From Rubrivivax sp. (GTDB lineage Bacteria > Pseudomonadota > Gammaproteobacteria > Burkholderiales > Burkholderiaceae_C): a stretch of 64,000 bases of DNA. Under the pieces are notes generated by a model, which was not told the DNA's origin, did no database searches, and saw only the letters and a list, made by a program, of their open reading frames with translations. The stretch spans positions 186,001-250,000 of the forward strand of contig JAHBZT010000004.1 of the NCBI GenBank assembly GCA_019635315.1. The letters run 5' to 3'. The position numbers were made by a program, and so were the translations under genes. Position 1 is the first letter of the stretch. Each line of letters begins with the position of its first letter. This document shows, one piece after another, positions 51,961 through 62,443 of the stretch.

Positions 51961-53330
51961 TCGTCACCGTGCTGGCCTTCCTGCTGACGCTGGGCGTGCT
52001 GATCGTCATCCACGAGTACGGCCACTACCGCGTCGCCGTGGCCTGCGGCGTGAAGGTGCTGCGCTTCTCGGTCGGCTTCGGGCGCGTGCTCTGGCGCTGG
52101 CAGAAGGCCCCCGGCGGCACCGAGTTCGTGGTCTGCGCGCTGCCGCTGGGCGGCTACGTGCGCATGCTCGACGAGCGCGAGGGCGCAGTGCCGGAGGCCG
52201 AGGCGGCGGCCGGCGCCTTCAACCGCAAGCCGCTCGCGCAGCGCGCCGCGATCGTCGCCGCCGGCCCGCTGGCCAACCTGGGCCTGGCGGTGCTGCTGTA
52301 TGCGGCGGCGCACTGGATCGGCATCGACGAGCCCAAGGCCGTGCTCGGCCCCCCGGTGGCCGGCAGCCCGGCCGAGGCCTCGGGGCTGCGCAGCGGCGAC
52401 TGGGTGCGGGCGCTGTCGCGCGACGGCCGCGAGTGGGACGAGGTGCACTCGATGACCGACCTGCGCTGGCAGATCACGCAGGCCGCGATGCAGCGCGGCA
52501 CGCTGCAGCTGCAGGTCAGCGACCGCGACGGCCGCGGCTCGCGCACGCTGGCGCTGGACCTCGCCGGCTTCGACCCGCGCGAGGTCGACGCGCAGCTGAT
52601 GCGCAAGATCGGCCTCGCCGGTGCCTTCAGCGAGCCGGTGCTCGGCGACGTGCGCCCCGGCGGCGCCGCGGCCGAAGCCGGGCTGCAGCGCGGCGACCGC
52701 GTGCTGGCGGTGGACGGCCGGCCCATCACCGACGCGCAGAGCCTGCGCGAGACCATCCGCGCCGGCCTGCGCGACGGCCGCCCGGCGGCGCAGGCCTGGC
52801 TCGTCGAGCGCGGCGGCCGCTCGCTGGAGCTGCAGGTGCTGCCGCGCCCGGCGCGCGACGGCGAGCTGACGATAGGCCGTATCGAGGCCTTCGTCGGCCA
52901 GCCGCCCGAGATGGTGACCGTGCGCCACGGGCCCGTCGAGGGCCTGGTGCTGGGCACCCAGCGCACCTGGGAGCTCTCGGTGCTGACGGTCAAGATGCTG
53001 GGCCGCATGCTGGTCGGCGAGGCCTCGCTGAAGAACCTCAGCGGCCCGCTGACGATCGCCGACTATGCCGGGCAGTCGGTGCAGCAGGGGCTGGCCTACT
53101 ACCTGGGCTTCCTGGCGCTGGTGAGCGTCAGCCTGGGCGTGCTGAACCTGCTGCCGCTGCCCATGCTCGATGGCGGTCACCTGATGTATTACATTTTCGA
53201 GGGCGTCACCGGCCGCCCGGTCTCCGACCTCTGGCTGGCCCGGCTGCAGCGTGGCGGCATCGTCGTGTTGTTGATGATGATGTCGCTCGCCCTGTTCAAC
53301 GACGTGGCCCGCTTGCTGGGCCTGCACTGA
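51957..53330 (+). CDS. rseP: RseP site-2 intramembrane zinc protease
   Basis: 457 residues. Intramembrane protease that cleaves RseA in E. coli to free sigma-E. The HExxH site is at residues 19-23 (VIHEYGH) and the second metal ligand in MLDGGH (Asp405). Two PDZ domains lie in the middle (PVAGSPAEASGLRSGDWV and VRPGGAAAEAGLQRGDRV). The start is GTG at 51957. The family sometimes carries the name ecfE or mucP. Followed by bamA after four bases. Confidence 0.96.
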   Translation: MIVTVLAFLLTLGVLIVIHEYGHYRVAVACGVKVLRFSVGFGRVLWRWQKAPGGTEFVVCALPLGGYVRMLDEREGAVPEAEAAAGAFNRKPLAQRAAIVAAGPLANLGLAVLLYAAAHWIGIDEPKAVLGPPVAGSPAEASGLRSGDWVRALSRDGREWDEVHSMTDLRWQITQAAMQRGTLQLQVSDRDGRGSRTLALDLAGFDPREVDAQLMRKIGLAGAFSEPVLGDVRPGGAAAEAGLQRGDRVLAVDGRPITDAQSLRETIRAGLRDGRPAAQAWLVERGGRSLELQVLPRPARDGELTIGRIEAFVGQPPEMVTVRHGPVEGLVLGTQRTWELSVLTVKMLGRMLVGEASLKNLSGPLTIADYAGQSVQQGLAYYLGFLALVSVSLGVLNLLPLPMLDGGHLMYYIFEGVTGRPVSDLWLARLQRGGIVVLLMMMSLALFNDVARLLGLH

Positions 53331-53334
53331 ATCC

Positions 53335-55647
53335 ATGTTCCCTTCGTTCCCGTTCGGGCCGCTGCGCCCCGTGGCAGTGGCGGCCGTGGCCTGCGTGATG
53401 AGCGTGGCCGCCGCCGATGCGGCCGCGCAGGCCGTCGCGCCCTTCGTCATCGAGGACATCCGCGTCGAGGGCCTGCAGCGCACCGACCCCGGCACGGTGT
53501 TCGCCGCGCTGCCGTTCCGCATCGGCGACACCTACACCGACGACAAGGGCTCGGCGGCGCTGCGCGCGCTATTCGCCACCGGGCTGTTCACCGACGTGCG
53601 CATCGAGATCGAGGGCCGCGTCGCGGTGCTGATCGTCGACGAGCGCGCGATCATCGCCGGCATCAGCTTCGTCGGGCTCAAGGAGTTCGACCAGGAGCCG
53701 CTGACCAAGAGCCTGCGCGACGCCGGCATCGGCGAGGGCCTGCCCTTCGACCGTGCGCTCGTGGACCGCGCGGAGCAGGAGATCAAGCGCCAGTACCTGG
53801 CGCGCAGCCTGTACGGCGCCGAGGTCGTCACGACGATCACGCCGCTGGAGCGCAACCGCGTCAACGTGACCTTCACGATGACCGAGGGCGAGGCGGCGCG
53901 CATCGCCGACATCCGCATCACCGGCAACACCGTCTTCGACGAGTCCACGCTGCTGGGCCTGTTCGAGCTCAACAAGACCGGCTGGTTCAGCTGGTACAGC
54001 AAGAACGACCGCTATTCGCGCAGCAAGCTCAACGCCGACCTCGAGACGCTGCGCGCCTACTACGTCAACCGCGGCTACCTCGAGTTCGCGATCGAGTCCA
54101 CGCAGGTCACGATCTCCCCGGACAAGCAGTCGATCTCGGTCGCGATCTCGGTGCGCGAGGGCCAGCCCTACACGGTGACCTCGGTCCGCCTGGAGGGCGA
54201 CTACCTCGGCAAGGAGGACGAGTTCCGCGCCTTCGTGCTGCTGCGCCCGGGCCAGCCCTACCGCGGCGACGCGGTGGCCGAGACGCAGCGCCGCTTCCAG
54301 GAACTGTTCGGGCTCTACGGCTACGCCTTCGCGCGCGTGGAGGCGCGGCCCGAGATCGACCGCGCCACCGGCCAGGCGGCCGTGATCTTCGCCGCGCTGC
54401 CCGAGCGCCGCGTCTACGTGCGCCGCATCGAGATCGCCGGCAACACGCGCACGCGCGACGAGGTCATCCGCCGCGAGTTCCGCCAGCTCGAGAGCGCCTG
54501 GTACGACGGCGGGCTGATCAAGCTGTCGCAGGAGCGCGTGCGCCGGCTGGACTACTTCAGCGAAGTCGAGATCGACACCGAGGAGGTGCCCGGGGCGCCC
54601 GACCAGGTCGACCTCGTCGTCACGGTCAAGGAAAAGCCCACCGGCAACCTGCTGATCGGCGCCGGCTACTCCAACGCCGAGAAGTTCACCTTCACCGCCT
54701 CGGTCAAGCAGGACAACGCCTTCGGCTCGGGCAACTATCTGGGCTTCGAGGTCAACACCAGCAAGTTCAACCGCACGCTGCTGATCAGCACCGTGGACCC
54801 GTACTGGACGGTGGACGGCATCTCGCGCGCGATCGACATCTTCTACCGCACCAGCCGGCCCTACAACAGCCTGGGCGACACCTACGACCTGAAGACGCCG
54901 GGCGCGGCGATCCGCTTCGGCATCCCGTTCTCCGAGTACGACACGGTCTTCCTCGGCATCGGTGCGGAGCGCACCGAGATCGGCACCTCGATCGGCATCC
55001 CGCTGACCTACCTGAACTACCGGGTGCTGTACGGGGACAAGGCGAATGCCTTCCCGGTCACGCTGGGCTGGGCGCGCGACGGCCGCGACAGCGTCCTGGT
55101 GCCCACCGTCGGCCGCTACCAGCGCGTGAACCTCGAATGGGCCTTCGCCGGCGACGTGCGCTACCTGCGCACCAACCTGCAGTACCAGGAGTACTTCCCG
55201 CTGCCGTACCGGCTGACGCTGGGCGTCAATGCCGAGATCGGCATCGGCCAGGGCCTGGGGGGCAAGCCCTTCCCGGTCTTCAAGAACTTCTACGGCGGCG
55301 GCCTGGGCACCGTGCGCGCCTTCGAGCAGGGCTCGCTGGGCGTCGTCGACCCCACCGGCGCCTATGTCGGCGGTGCCCGCCGGTTGAACATCAACAGCGA
55401 GCTCTACTTCCCGGTGCCGGGCACCGGCACCGACCGCTCGCTGCGCATCTTCGCCTTCGCCGACGCCGGCAACGTCTGGCGCGAGGACGAGAAGGTCACG
55501 GCCGATTCGCTGCGCGCGTCGGTCGGTTTCGGCCTGTCCTGGATCTCCCCGGTGGGGCCGCTGAAGCTGAGCTGGGGCCGGCCGGTGCGCGTGCAGCGCA
55601 ACGATAGAATCCAGCGTTTCCAATTCCAGATCGGGACTGCGTTCTGA
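53335..55647 (+). CDS. bamA: Outer membrane protein assembly factor BamA
   Basis: 770 residues. Signal peptide (VAVAAVACVMSVAAADAAAQ) then five POTRA domains in about residues 30-420 (first: FVIEDIRVEGLQRTDPGTV) and a C-terminal 16-strand beta-barrel. The last residue is Phe after IGTA, the outer-membrane insertion signal. Central subunit of the Bam complex with BamD (18.0 kb) and BamB (30.4 kb). The stop shares one base with skp. Confidence 0.98.
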   Translation: MFPSFPFGPLRPVAVAAVACVMSVAAADAAAQAVAPFVIEDIRVEGLQRTDPGTVFAALPFRIGDTYTDDKGSAALRALFATGLFTDVRIEIEGRVAVLIVDERAIIAGISFVGLKEFDQEPLTKSLRDAGIGEGLPFDRALVDRAEQEIKRQYLARSLYGAEVVTTITPLERNRVNVTFTMTEGEAARIADIRITGNTVFDESTLLGLFELNKTGWFSWYSKNDRYSRSKLNADLETLRAYYVNRGYLEFAIESTQVTISPDKQSISVAISVREGQPYTVTSVRLEGDYLGKEDEFRAFVLLRPGQPYRGDAVAETQRRFQELFGLYGYAFARVEARPEIDRATGQAAVIFAALPERRVYVRRIEIAGNTRTRDEVIRREFRQLESAWYDGGLIKLSQERVRRLDYFSEVEIDTEEVPGAPDQVDLVVTVKEKPTGNLLIGAGYSNAEKFTFTASVKQDNAFGSGNYLGFEVNTSKFNRTLLISTVDPYWTVDGISRAIDIFYRTSRPYNSLGDTYDLKTPGAAIRFGIPFSEYDTVFLGIGAERTEIGTSIGIPLTYLNYRVLYGDKANAFPVTLGWARDGRDSVLVPTVGRYQRVNLEWAFAGDVRYLRTNLQYQEYFPLPYRLTLGVNAEIGIGQGLGGKPFPVFKNFYGGGLGTVRAFEQGSLGVVDPTGAYVGGARRLNINSELYFPVPGTGTDRSLRIFAFADAGNVWREDEKVTADSLRASVGFGLSWISPVGPLKLSWGRPVRVQRNDRIQRFQFQIGTAF

Positions 55648-56228
55648 TGAAGCATTCGGCTCGGACCACCGCCCGCACGGCCGCGCGCATGCTCGCCGGC
55701 CGCGCCCTGCTGGTCGCCTCGCTCGGCCTGGTCGCTACGCTGCCCGCCGCGGCGCAGGAGCTCAAGATCGGCTATGTCAACAGCGAGCGCGTGCTGCGCG
55801 AGGCCGCGCCGGCGCGCGCCGCGCAGGCCAAGCTGGAGGCCGAGTTCGGTCGCCGCGAGCGCGAGCTCAACGACCAGGCCACGCGGCTGAAGGCCGCCGC
55901 CGACCGGCTGGAGAAGGACCTGCCGACGCTGTCGCCCACCGACCAGCAGCGCCGCCAGCGCGAGCTGGTCGACCAGGACCGCGACCTGCAGCGCAAGCGG
56001 CGCGAGTTTCAGGAGGACCTGAACCAGCGCCGCAACGAGGAACTGGCCAGCGTCGTCGAGCGCGCCAACCGCGCGATCAAGCAGATCTTCGACGCCGAGA
56101 AGTACGACCTGATCCTGCAGGAGGTCGTCTTCGCCGGCGCGCGCGTGGACATCACCGACAAGGTGATCCGCGCGCTCAACGGCCCGGCCGCCACGGCGCC
56201 CGCCGGCGCTGCGACGCCGTCGCGCTGA
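55647..56228 (+). CDS. skp: Periplasmic chaperone Skp/OmpH family
   Basis: 193 residues. Signal peptide ends near LPAAAQE; the mature part starts [18 protein letters not shown] and then runs as long coiled-coil tentacles ([20 protein letters not shown]). It holds unfolded outer-membrane proteins on the way to BamA. The start overlaps the bamA stop by one base (TGATG). Confidence 0.95.
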   Translation: MKHSARTTARTAARMLAGRALLVASLGLVATLPAAAQELKIGYVNSERVLREAAPARAAQAKLEAEFGRRERELNDQATRLKAAADRLEKDLPTLSPTDQQRRQRELVDQDRDLQRKRREFQEDLNQRRNEELASVVERANRAIKQIFDAEKYDLILQEVVFAGARVDITDKVIRALNGPAATAPAGAATPSR

Positions 56229-56247
56229 GACGCCCGGCGCGGCCGCG

Positions 56248-57288
56248 ATGAGCGCGCGCCTGGGTGAGCTGGCCGCGCTGCTCGGCGGCGAGCTGATCGG
56301 CGACCCCGGTGCCGAGGTGGCGCGCATCGCGCCGCTGGAGAGCGCCGGCCCCGACGCGATCAGCTTCCTGGCCAGCGCACGCTACCAGTCGCAGCTCGCC
56401 GGCAGCACGGCCGGCTGCGTGATCGTCGCGCCGGCCCTGCGCGACGCCGCGGCGGCGCGCGGCGCGGCCATCGTCTGCGCCGACCCCTATCTCGCCTTCG
56501 CGCGCCTGACGCAGTGGTGGGCGGCGCGCACGCGCCGCGCGCCGGAGCCTGGCGTGGACGCACGCGCCGTGGTCGAGGAGGGCGCGCTGATCGACCCGCA
56601 GGCCAGCGTCGCAGCGCTGGCGCATGTGGCGCGCGGCGCGCGCATCGCCGCCGGCGCCGTCGTCGGCCCGCTGTGCCAGGTCGGCGAGGGCGCCGTCGTC
56701 GGCGAAGGCACCGTGCTCAAGGGCCGCGTCACGCTGGCCGACGGATGCCGCATCGGTGCGCGGGGCCTGGTGCATGCCGGCGCGGTGATCGGCGCCGACG
56801 GCTTCGGCTTCGCGCCGGTGCGCGGCGAGGGCACCGAGGGCGGCCGCTGGGAGAAGATAGCGCAGCTCGGCGCGGTCGTGATCGGCGACGACGTCGAGAT
56901 CGGCGCCAACACCTGCATCGACCGCGGCGCCCTCGCCGATACGCTGGTCGACGACGGCGTGAAGATCGACAACCTGGTGCAGGTCGGCCACAACGTGTCC
57001 ATCGGTGCGCACACGGCCATCGCCGGCAACGTGGGCATCGCCGGCAGCGCGCAGATCGGCCGCCACTGCTCGATCGGCGGCGCGGCCTGCATCCTGGGCC
57101 ACCTGCGCATCGTCGACCACGTGCAGATCACGGTGGCCACCGTGGTCACGCGCTCGATCCTCAAGCCGGGGCTGTACAGCGGCGCATTCCCGTTCGATGA
57201 CAATGCCGCCTGGGAGAAGAACGCGGCCACGCTGCGCCAGCTGCACGCCCTGCGCGAGCGGCTGCGGGCACTGGAGCGCAAGGCCTGA
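56248..57288 (+). CDS. lpxD: UDP-3-O-(3-hydroxyacyl)glucosamine N-acyltransferase
   Basis: 346 residues. Third step of lipid A synthesis. N-terminal uridine-binding domain, then left-handed beta-helix hexapeptide repeats ([20 protein letters not shown]) and the catalytic-site histidine in [17 protein letters not shown]. 19 bases after skp. Confidence 0.97.
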   Translation: MSARLGELAALLGGELIGDPGAEVARIAPLESAGPDAISFLASARYQSQLAGSTAGCVIVAPALRDAAAARGAAIVCADPYLAFARLTQWWAARTRRAPEPGVDARAVVEEGALIDPQASVAALAHVARGARIAAGAVVGPLCQVGEGAVVGEGTVLKGRVTLADGCRIGARGLVHAGAVIGADGFGFAPVRGEGTEGGRWEKIAQLGAVVIGDDVEIGANTCIDRGALADTLVDDGVKIDNLVQVGHNVSIGAHTAIAGNVGIAGSAQIGRHCSIGGAACILGHLRIVDHVQITVATVVTRSILKPGLYSGAFPFDDNAAWEKNAATLRQLHALRERLRALERKA

Positions 57289-57293
57289 ACGCG

Positions 57294-57734
57294 ATGGACA
57301 TCCAGCAGATCCTCACCAAGCTGCCGCACCGCTACCCCTTCCTGCTCGTGGACCGCGTGCTCGAGATCGAGCGCGGGCAGCGCATCCGGGTGCTGAAGAA
57401 CGTCACGATCAACGAGCCCTTCTTCGTCGGCCACTTCCCGGTGCGGCCGGTGATGCCCGGCGTGCTGATCCTGGAGGCGCTGGCGCAGGCCGCCGCGCTG
57501 CTGTCGCTGGACAGCAGCGCGCAGGGCGCGATCCGCGAGGACGAGGTGGTCTACTTCGTCGGCATCGACAACGCGCGCTTCAAGCGGCCGGTCGGCCCCG
57601 GCGACCAGCTCATCCTGGAGGCCGAGATCGACCGCATCAAGTCCGGCATCTACCGCTTCCGCACCCGGGCCTCGGTCGAGGGCCAGGTGGCGGCCGAGGC
57701 CGAGCTGATGTGCACGATGCGCAAGGTCGCCTGA
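57294..57734 (+). CDS. fabZ: 3-hydroxyacyl-ACP dehydratase FabZ
   Basis: 146 residues. Dehydratase of type II fatty acid synthesis with the hot-dog fold. The active-site histidine is in [19 protein letters not shown], the glutamate in [10 protein letters not shown]. Its place between lpxD and lpxA is conserved, since it and LpxC compete for the same acyl-ACP pool. Confidence 0.98.
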   Translation: MDIQQILTKLPHRYPFLLVDRVLEIERGQRIRVLKNVTINEPFFVGHFPVRPVMPGVLILEALAQAAALLSLDSSAQGAIREDEVVYFVGIDNARFKRPVGPGDQLILEAEIDRIKSGIYRFRTRASVEGQVAAEAELMCTMRKVA

Positions 57735-57760
57735 GCGGTCCGGCTGCCGCAGCGCGAGCG

Positions 57761-58558
57761 ATGCCGCAGATCCATCCCACCGCGATCGTCGACGCCGGCG
57801 CCGAGCTCGACGCCGACGTCGTCGTCGGTCCCTATGCCGTGATCGGCGCCGGCGTGAAGGTCGGTGCCGGCACCACGATCGCGTCGCACGTCACCATCGA
57901 CGGCCCGACCGTCATCGGCCGCGACAACCGCATCTTCGCGCACGCCGCGCTGGGCGGCGCGCCGCAGGACATGAAGTACCGCGGCGAGCCGACGGCGCTG
58001 CACATCGGCGACCGCAACACGATCCGCGAGTTCTGCACCCTCAACCGCGGCACCGCGCAGGACGAGGGCGTCACCCGCATCGGCGACGACAACTGGATCA
58101 TGGCCTACGTGCATGTCGCGCATGACGTGCAGGTGGCCAACCGCACCATCCTGGCCAACAACGCGACGCTGGCCGGCCACGTGCACGTCGGCGACTGGGT
58201 CATCGTCGGCGGCCTGACCGGCGTGCACCAGTTCTGCAAGATCGGCGCCCACGCGATGACCGGCTTCCAGAGCCATGTCTCGCAGGACGTGCCGCCCTTC
58301 ATGATGGTCACCGGCCACCCGCTGGCCGAGCATGGCTTCAACATCGAGGGCCTGCGCCGGCGCGGCTTCTCGCGCGAGCGCATCGCGCTGGTCAAGCAGA
58401 TGCACCGGCTGCTGTACCGCGAGGGCCTGACGCTGGAGCGCGCGAAGGAGGCCATCGCGGCGCTCGCCGCCGACCCCGCCTGCCCGGAAGGCGGCGCGGC
58501 GGACGTGGCGCTGCTGCTGGACTTCCTGGCCGCCTCCAAGCGCGGCATCGTCCGCTGA
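57761..58558 (+). CDS. lpxA: Acyl-ACP--UDP-N-acetylglucosamine O-acyltransferase
   Basis: 265 residues. First step of lipid A synthesis. Hexapeptide beta-helix ([20 protein letters not shown]) with the catalytic histidine in [12 protein letters not shown], then the helical C-terminal part. The ATG at 57761 gives the typical [10 protein letters not shown] start, 26 bases after fabZ. Confidence 0.97.
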   Translation: MPQIHPTAIVDAGAELDADVVVGPYAVIGAGVKVGAGTTIASHVTIDGPTVIGRDNRIFAHAALGGAPQDMKYRGEPTALHIGDRNTIREFCTLNRGTAQDEGVTRIGDDNWIMAYVHVAHDVQVANRTILANNATLAGHVHVGDWVIVGGLTGVHQFCKIGAHAMTGFQSHVSQDVPPFMMVTGHPLAEHGFNIEGLRRRGFSRERIALVKQMHRLLYREGLTLERAKEAIAALAADPACPEGGAADVALLLDFLAASKRGIVR

Positions 58559-58578
58559 ACCCGGGCGTCGGACGCGGC

Positions 58579-59727
58579 ATGCGGCTCGCGATGGTCGCCG
58601 GCGAGGCCTCGGGCGACCTGCTCGCGGCGCTGCTGCTCGGCGGCCTGCGCGAGCGCTGGCCGGCGCTGCAGGCGGTGGGCATCGGCGGGCCGCGCATGGC
58701 CGAGCTGGGCTTCGACGCCTGGTGGCCGTCGGATCGCCTGGCGGTGCGCGGCTACTTCGAGGTGCTGCGCCACTACCGCGGCATCAAGCGCATCCGCGAC
58801 CAGCTCGGCGACCGCCTGCTGGCGGCGCCGCCGGAGGTCTTCGTCGGCGTCGACGCGCCGGACTTCAACCTGGGCCTCGAGAAGCGGCTGAAGGCCGCCG
58901 GCATCCGCAGCGTGCACTTCGTCTGCCCGTCGATCTGGGCCTGGCGCGGCGGGCGCGCGCGGCGCATGGCCGAGAGCTGCGACCACGTGCTGTGCCTGTT
59001 TCCGTTCGAGCCGGCACTGCTGCGCGAGCATGGACTGGCCGCCACCTTCGTCGGCCACCCGCTGGCCGACGCGATCCCGCTCGACCCGCCGCGCGCCGCC
59101 TCGCGCGCCGCGCTGGGCCTGGGCGAGCACGACGCGGTGGTCGCGGTGCTGCCGGGCAGCCGGCGCTCGGAGATCCAGTACAACGCGCCGGCCTTCCTGC
59201 AGGCGGTGGCGCGGCTGCACCGCGAGCGCCCGGTGCTGCGCTTCGTGCTGCCGCTGGCGCCCGGGCTGCGGCCGCTGGTCGAGCCGATGCTCGCCGAGCA
59301 TGCGCCGGGCGTGCCGCTGCAGCTGCTGGACGGCCAGTCGCACGCCGCGCTGGCGGCCTGCGACGTGACGCTGATCGCCAGCGGCACCGCCACGCTGGAG
59401 GCGGCGCTGTTCAAGCGGCCGATGGTCATCGGCTACCGCATCCATGCGCTGAGCTGGCAGATCATGCGCCACATGCGCTACCAGCCCTGGATCGGCCTGC
59501 CCAACATCCTGAGCCGCGACTTCGTCGTGCCGGAGCTGCTGCAGGACGACTGCACGCCCGAGGCCCTGGCGCGCGCCGTGCTGGCCTGGCTGGACGACCT
59601 GCCGGCCGCCGAGCGGCTGGCGCGACGCTTCCGCGACCTCCACCACCAGCTGCGCCAGGACACGGCGCGGCGCGCCAGCGATGCCATCGCCGAAGTCCTC
59701 GCCGCGAAGCCGCCGCAGCGCGCCTGA
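58579..59727 (+). CDS. lpxB: Lipid A disaccharide synthase
   Basis: 382 residues. Glycosyltransferase family 19; joins two acyl-glucosamine units. N-terminal [54 protein letters not shown] and the C-terminal [15 protein letters not shown] are all seen. The rnhB start lies inside its 3' end. Confidence 0.97.
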   Translation: MRLAMVAGEASGDLLAALLLGGLRERWPALQAVGIGGPRMAELGFDAWWPSDRLAVRGYFEVLRHYRGIKRIRDQLGDRLLAAPPEVFVGVDAPDFNLGLEKRLKAAGIRSVHFVCPSIWAWRGGRARRMAESCDHVLCLFPFEPALLREHGLAATFVGHPLADAIPLDPPRAASRAALGLGEHDAVVAVLPGSRRSEIQYNAPAFLQAVARLHRERPVLRFVLPLAPGLRPLVEPMLAEHAPGVPLQLLDGQSHAALAACDVTLIASGTATLEAALFKRPMVIGYRIHALSWQIMRHMRYQPWIGLPNILSRDFVVPELLQDDCTPEALARAVLAWLDDLPAAERLARRFRDLHHQLRQDTARRASDAIAEVLAAKPPQRA

Positions 59728-60379
59728 GCAGCTGGCGCTGGACTGGCCGGCACCGCCTGCGGTGCGCGGGCTGCCGCGTCGCGGCCGCCTGCGCGTGCAG
59801 CCGCTGCGGGCCGGCGTCGACGAGGCCGGCCGCGGCCCGCTGGCCGGGCCGGTGGTGGCCGCGGCGGTGATCCTCGACGAACTGCGGCCCATCGCCGGGC
59901 TGGCCGACTCCAAGGTGCTGACGCCGGCGCGGCGCGAACGCCTGTATGCGGACATCTGCGCGCAGGCCCTGTGCGTCGGCTTCGGGCAGGCCAGCGTGGA
60001 GGAGATCGACCGCCTGAACATCCTGCACGCGACGATGCTCGCGATGCAGCGCGCGGTCGCCGCGCTGCGGCTGGCGCCGCTCGAGGTGCTGGTCGACGGC
60101 AACCGGGTGCCCGAACTGGCGATGCCGGCGCGTGCCGTGGTGCGCGGCGACGCGCTGGTGCCGGCGATCAGCGCCGCGTCCATCCTGGCCAAGGTGCAGC
60201 GCGACCGCCTGTGCGCGGCGCTGCACGAGCGCCATCCCGAATACGGCTTCGACGGCCACAAGGGCTACCCGACGCCGGAGCACCTGGACGCGCTGCGCCG
60301 CCACGGACCCTGCAGCGAGCACCGGCGCAGTTTCGCGCCGGTGCGCGACGCGCTGGCGCTGCGCGCGCGGCGGCCATGA
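59681..60379 (+). CDS. rnhB: Ribonuclease HII
   Basis: 232 residues from the ATG at 59681, which overlaps lpxB by 47 bases; a GTG at 59762 would give a shorter protein of 205. Removes RNA from RNA-DNA hybrids and single ribonucleotides. The acidic active site is in [18 protein letters not shown], then [14 protein letters not shown] and [15 protein letters not shown]. The QLALDWPAP segment near the N-terminus supports the longer start. Confidence 0.95.
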   Translation: MPSPKSSPRSRRSAPEQLALDWPAPPAVRGLPRRGRLRVQPLRAGVDEAGRGPLAGPVVAAAVILDELRPIAGLADSKVLTPARRERLYADICAQALCVGFGQASVEEIDRLNILHATMLAMQRAVAALRLAPLEVLVDGNRVPELAMPARAVVRGDALVPAISAASILAKVQRDRLCAALHERHPEYGFDGHKGYPTPEHLDALRRHGPCSEHRRSFAPVRDALALRARRP

Positions 60380-60437
60380 GCGGGCCGGGCCGCTCCCAAG
60401 CGCTCATCCCGGAGCGCGCAGCGCAGGGGACAGTCCG

Positions 60438-61229
60438 GTGAGCGGCGCCGCGCCGCGCGTGCAGGCGCTGAGCTCGCGCGACAACCCGCTGCTGCGCCAG
60501 CTGCGCCGGCTGGTGCAGGACGGCGCCGGCTACCGCCGCGCCGGCGTGCTGTGGCTGGAGGGCGAGCACATGTGCGCCGCGCTGCGCGCGCGCGGTCTGC
60601 CGGCGCGCCAGGCGGTGCTCACCGAGCAGGCCTGGGAGCAACCGGCGCTGCGCGAACTGGCATCCTGGGCGCCCGCGGTCGCGGTGCTGCCGCAGGCGCT
60701 GTTCGCCGGCTTCAGCCCGCTGCCGTCGCCGGCCGGGCTCGGCTTTCTCGTCGACGCGCCGGCGCCGGCGGTGGCCGACCCGGCCGCGGCCAGCGTCGTG
60801 CTCGACCGCGTGCAGGATGCCGGCAACGTCGGCAGCATCCTGCGCAGCGCGGCGGCCTTCGGCGTGCCGCAGGTGCTGGCGATCCAGGGCACGGCGGCGC
60901 TGTGGTCGCCCAAGGTGCTGCGCGCCGGCATGGGCGCGCACTTCGCGTTGCGCTTGATCGAAGGCCTGGGCGAAGGGGACCTCGGCGCGCTGCGCGTGCC
61001 GCTGGTGGCGACGAGCTCGCATGCCGCCCAGGCGCTGCCGCAGGCCGCGCTGCCGCGGCCCTGCAACTGGGTGCTGGGGCACGAGGGGCAGGGCGTCTCG
61101 GCATCGCTGCTGGCGCGCTGTGCACTGACCGTGCGCATCCCGCAACCGGGCGGCGAGGAGTCGCTGAATGTCGCCGCCGCGGCGGCGGTGTGCCTGTACG
61201 AGTCGGCGCGGCGCGCCGGCGATCAGTAG
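60438..61229 (+). CDS. TrmH/SpoU-family RNA 2'-O-methyltransferase
   Basis: 263 residues. SPOUT-fold SAM-dependent methyltransferase with the SpoU motifs LDRVQDAGNVGSILRSAAAF, NWVLGHEGQGVS and IPQPGGEESLNVAAAAAV, plus an N-terminal substrate-binding domain (SSRDNPLLRQLRRLV). Target RNA not determinable; rRNA or tRNA is likely. Start is GTG at 60438. The last three codons and the stop come from the 39-bp duplicated segment. Confidence 0.9.
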   Translation: MSGAAPRVQALSSRDNPLLRQLRRLVQDGAGYRRAGVLWLEGEHMCAALRARGLPARQAVLTEQAWEQPALRELASWAPAVAVLPQALFAGFSPLPSPAGLGFLVDAPAPAVADPAAASVVLDRVQDAGNVGSILRSAAAFGVPQVLAIQGTAALWSPKVLRAGMGAHFALRLIEGLGEGDLGALRVPLVATSSHAAQALPQAALPRPCNWVLGHEGQGVSASLLARCALTVRIPQPGGEESLNVAAAAAVCLYESARRAGDQ

Positions 61230-61259
61230 ACCAGCCGGTCCGGCCGCAGGTCGCGCAGG
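61221..61259. repeat. 39-bp direct repeat, left copy, at the methyltransferase 3' end
   Basis: Matches 61351-61389 at 38 of 39 bases (G at 61250 against A at 61380). It contains the methyltransferase stop codon. The right copy is the 3' end of ppsR. See findings. Confidence 0.9.
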
Positions 61260-61270
61260 GCGAGCCCGGA

Positions 61271-61300
61271 CGGCCGGGCGTCCCTGCGGACGCCCGGCCG
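61271..61300. terminator. Strong hairpin between two convergent genes
   Basis: Perfect 13-bp stem (61271-61283 with 61288-61300) with a 4-base loop. It lies between the convergent stops of the methyltransferase gene and ppsR, so it can stop both transcripts, although no T-run is present. Confidence 0.65.
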
Positions 61301-61311
61301 CCTTGCGATCC

Positions 61312-61333
61312 GTCCGGGCCTGCAGGCCCGGAC
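61312..61333. repeat. Perfect 22-bp palindrome
   Basis: 10-bp arms with a 2-base centre. Second hairpin in the segment between the 39-bp repeats. Confidence 0.6.
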
Positions 61334-61350
61334 GCGGCGAGACTGCGCGC

Positions 61351-61389
61351 GATCAGTAGACCAGCCGGTCCGGCCGCAGATCGCGCAGG
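61351..61389. repeat. 39-bp direct repeat, right copy, 3' end of ppsR
   Basis: The ppsR stop and last 12 codons lie here. Almost identical to 61221-61259 (one mismatch). Confidence 0.9.
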
Positions 61390-62177
61390 ATCGTCGTCGC
61401 GATCTCCTCGATCGACTTGGTGGTCGACGACAGCCAGGCGATGCCCTCGCGGCGCATCATGGCCTCGGCCTCGTGCACCTCGTAGCGGCAGTTCTCGATC
61501 GACGCATATTTGCTGCCGGGCCGGCGCTCGTGGCGCACGTCGGCCAGGCGCACCGGGTCGATGGTCAGCCCGAAGCACTTGCGACGGTGCGGCAGCAGCG
61601 GGCGGGGCAGGTGGCCGCGGTCGAAGTCCTCGGGGATCAGCGGGTAGTTGGCGGCCTTGATGCCGTGCTGCATCGCCAGGTACAGGCTGGTCGGCGTCTT
61701 GCCGCTGCGGCTGACGCCCAGCAGGATCACGTCGGCGATGTCCAGGTTGCGCGCCGACTGCCCGTCGTCGTGGGCGAGCGCGAAGTTGATCGCGTCGATG
61801 CGGTCGTGGTACTCGCGGCTGGTGCTGGCGTCGGAGAAGCGTCCCACGCGGTGGCTGCTCTTCATGCCGAACTCGGCCTCCAGCGGCTCGACGAAGGTGC
61901 GCATCATGTCCAGCAGCAGGCCGCGGCAGTCGGGGCTGGTCAGCACCTCGCGCACCTCGTCGTTGGCCAGCGTCGCGAAGACGATGGGGCGCTTGCCCTC
62001 GGTCTGCGCGGTGCGGTTGATCTCGTCGAGCACCTCGCGCGCCTTCTCGGCGCTGTCGATGAAGGGTCGGCGCACGTGGCGCGGGCTGGCCTCGAACTGC
62101 GCCAGCACCGAGTTGCCGAAGGTCTCGGCGGTGATGCCGGTGCCGTCCGAGACGAAGAACACGGTGCGTTCGGGCAT
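61353..62177 (-). CDS. ppsR: PEP synthase regulatory protein (kinase/pyrophosphorylase)
   Basis: 274 residues. DUF299 family; phosphorylates and dephosphorylates PEP synthase at a threonine near its catalytic histidine with ADP and phosphate. The N-terminus [20 protein letters not shown] and the P-loop-like [16 protein letters not shown] are present. It is divergent from ppsA, its probable target, with 266 bases between starts. Confidence 0.95.
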   Translation of the reverse strand: MPERTVFFVSDGTGITAETFGNSVLAQFEASPRHVRRPFIDSAEKAREVLDEINRTAQTEGKRPIVFATLANDEVREVLTSPDCRGLLLDMMRTFVEPLEAEFGMKSSHRVGRFSDASTSREYHDRIDAINFALAHDDGQSARNLDIADVILLGVSRSGKTPTSLYLAMQHGIKAANYPLIPEDFDRGHLPRPLLPHRRKCFGLTIDPVRLADVRHERRPGSKYASIENCRYEVHEAEAMMRREGIAWLSSTTKSIEEIATTILRDLRPDRLVY

Positions 62178-62235
62178 GGGCTGTCGCGGCGTCGCCGGGT
62201 CCGGAAAATGCGGGCCATCATAAGCAGGAACTCCG

Positions 62236-62241
62236 TAGAAT
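62236..62241 (+). promoter_or_regulatory. Candidate -10 box for ppsA
   Basis: TAGAAT in the ppsR-ppsA divergent gap, about 200 bases before the ppsA start. No -35 consensus seen. Confidence 0.35.
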
Positions 62242-62443
62242 CCCGGCAACTTTCCGCCGCTCGGCCCCACCGCACGGCAGCGCCGACGATGACCCCACCC
62301 GGCCCACGACACGAAGCACAGGCCGCGGTCCGACAAGGTCCCGCGCTGCACGCGCGCGCCCCGCGGCGCTGCGCGGCACCCGGCGACCGCTGGTCCGGCG
62401 TCGCAGCGGAAGCACCGGTTTTCCCCCATCACGGAGCTTTCCC

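Noticed and set aside
61221-61350. Direct repeats as target-site duplication of an insertion sequence
   Set aside because: The 91-bp segment between them has hairpins but no coding capacity, and 39 bp is too long for a usual target duplication. A segmental duplication fits better.
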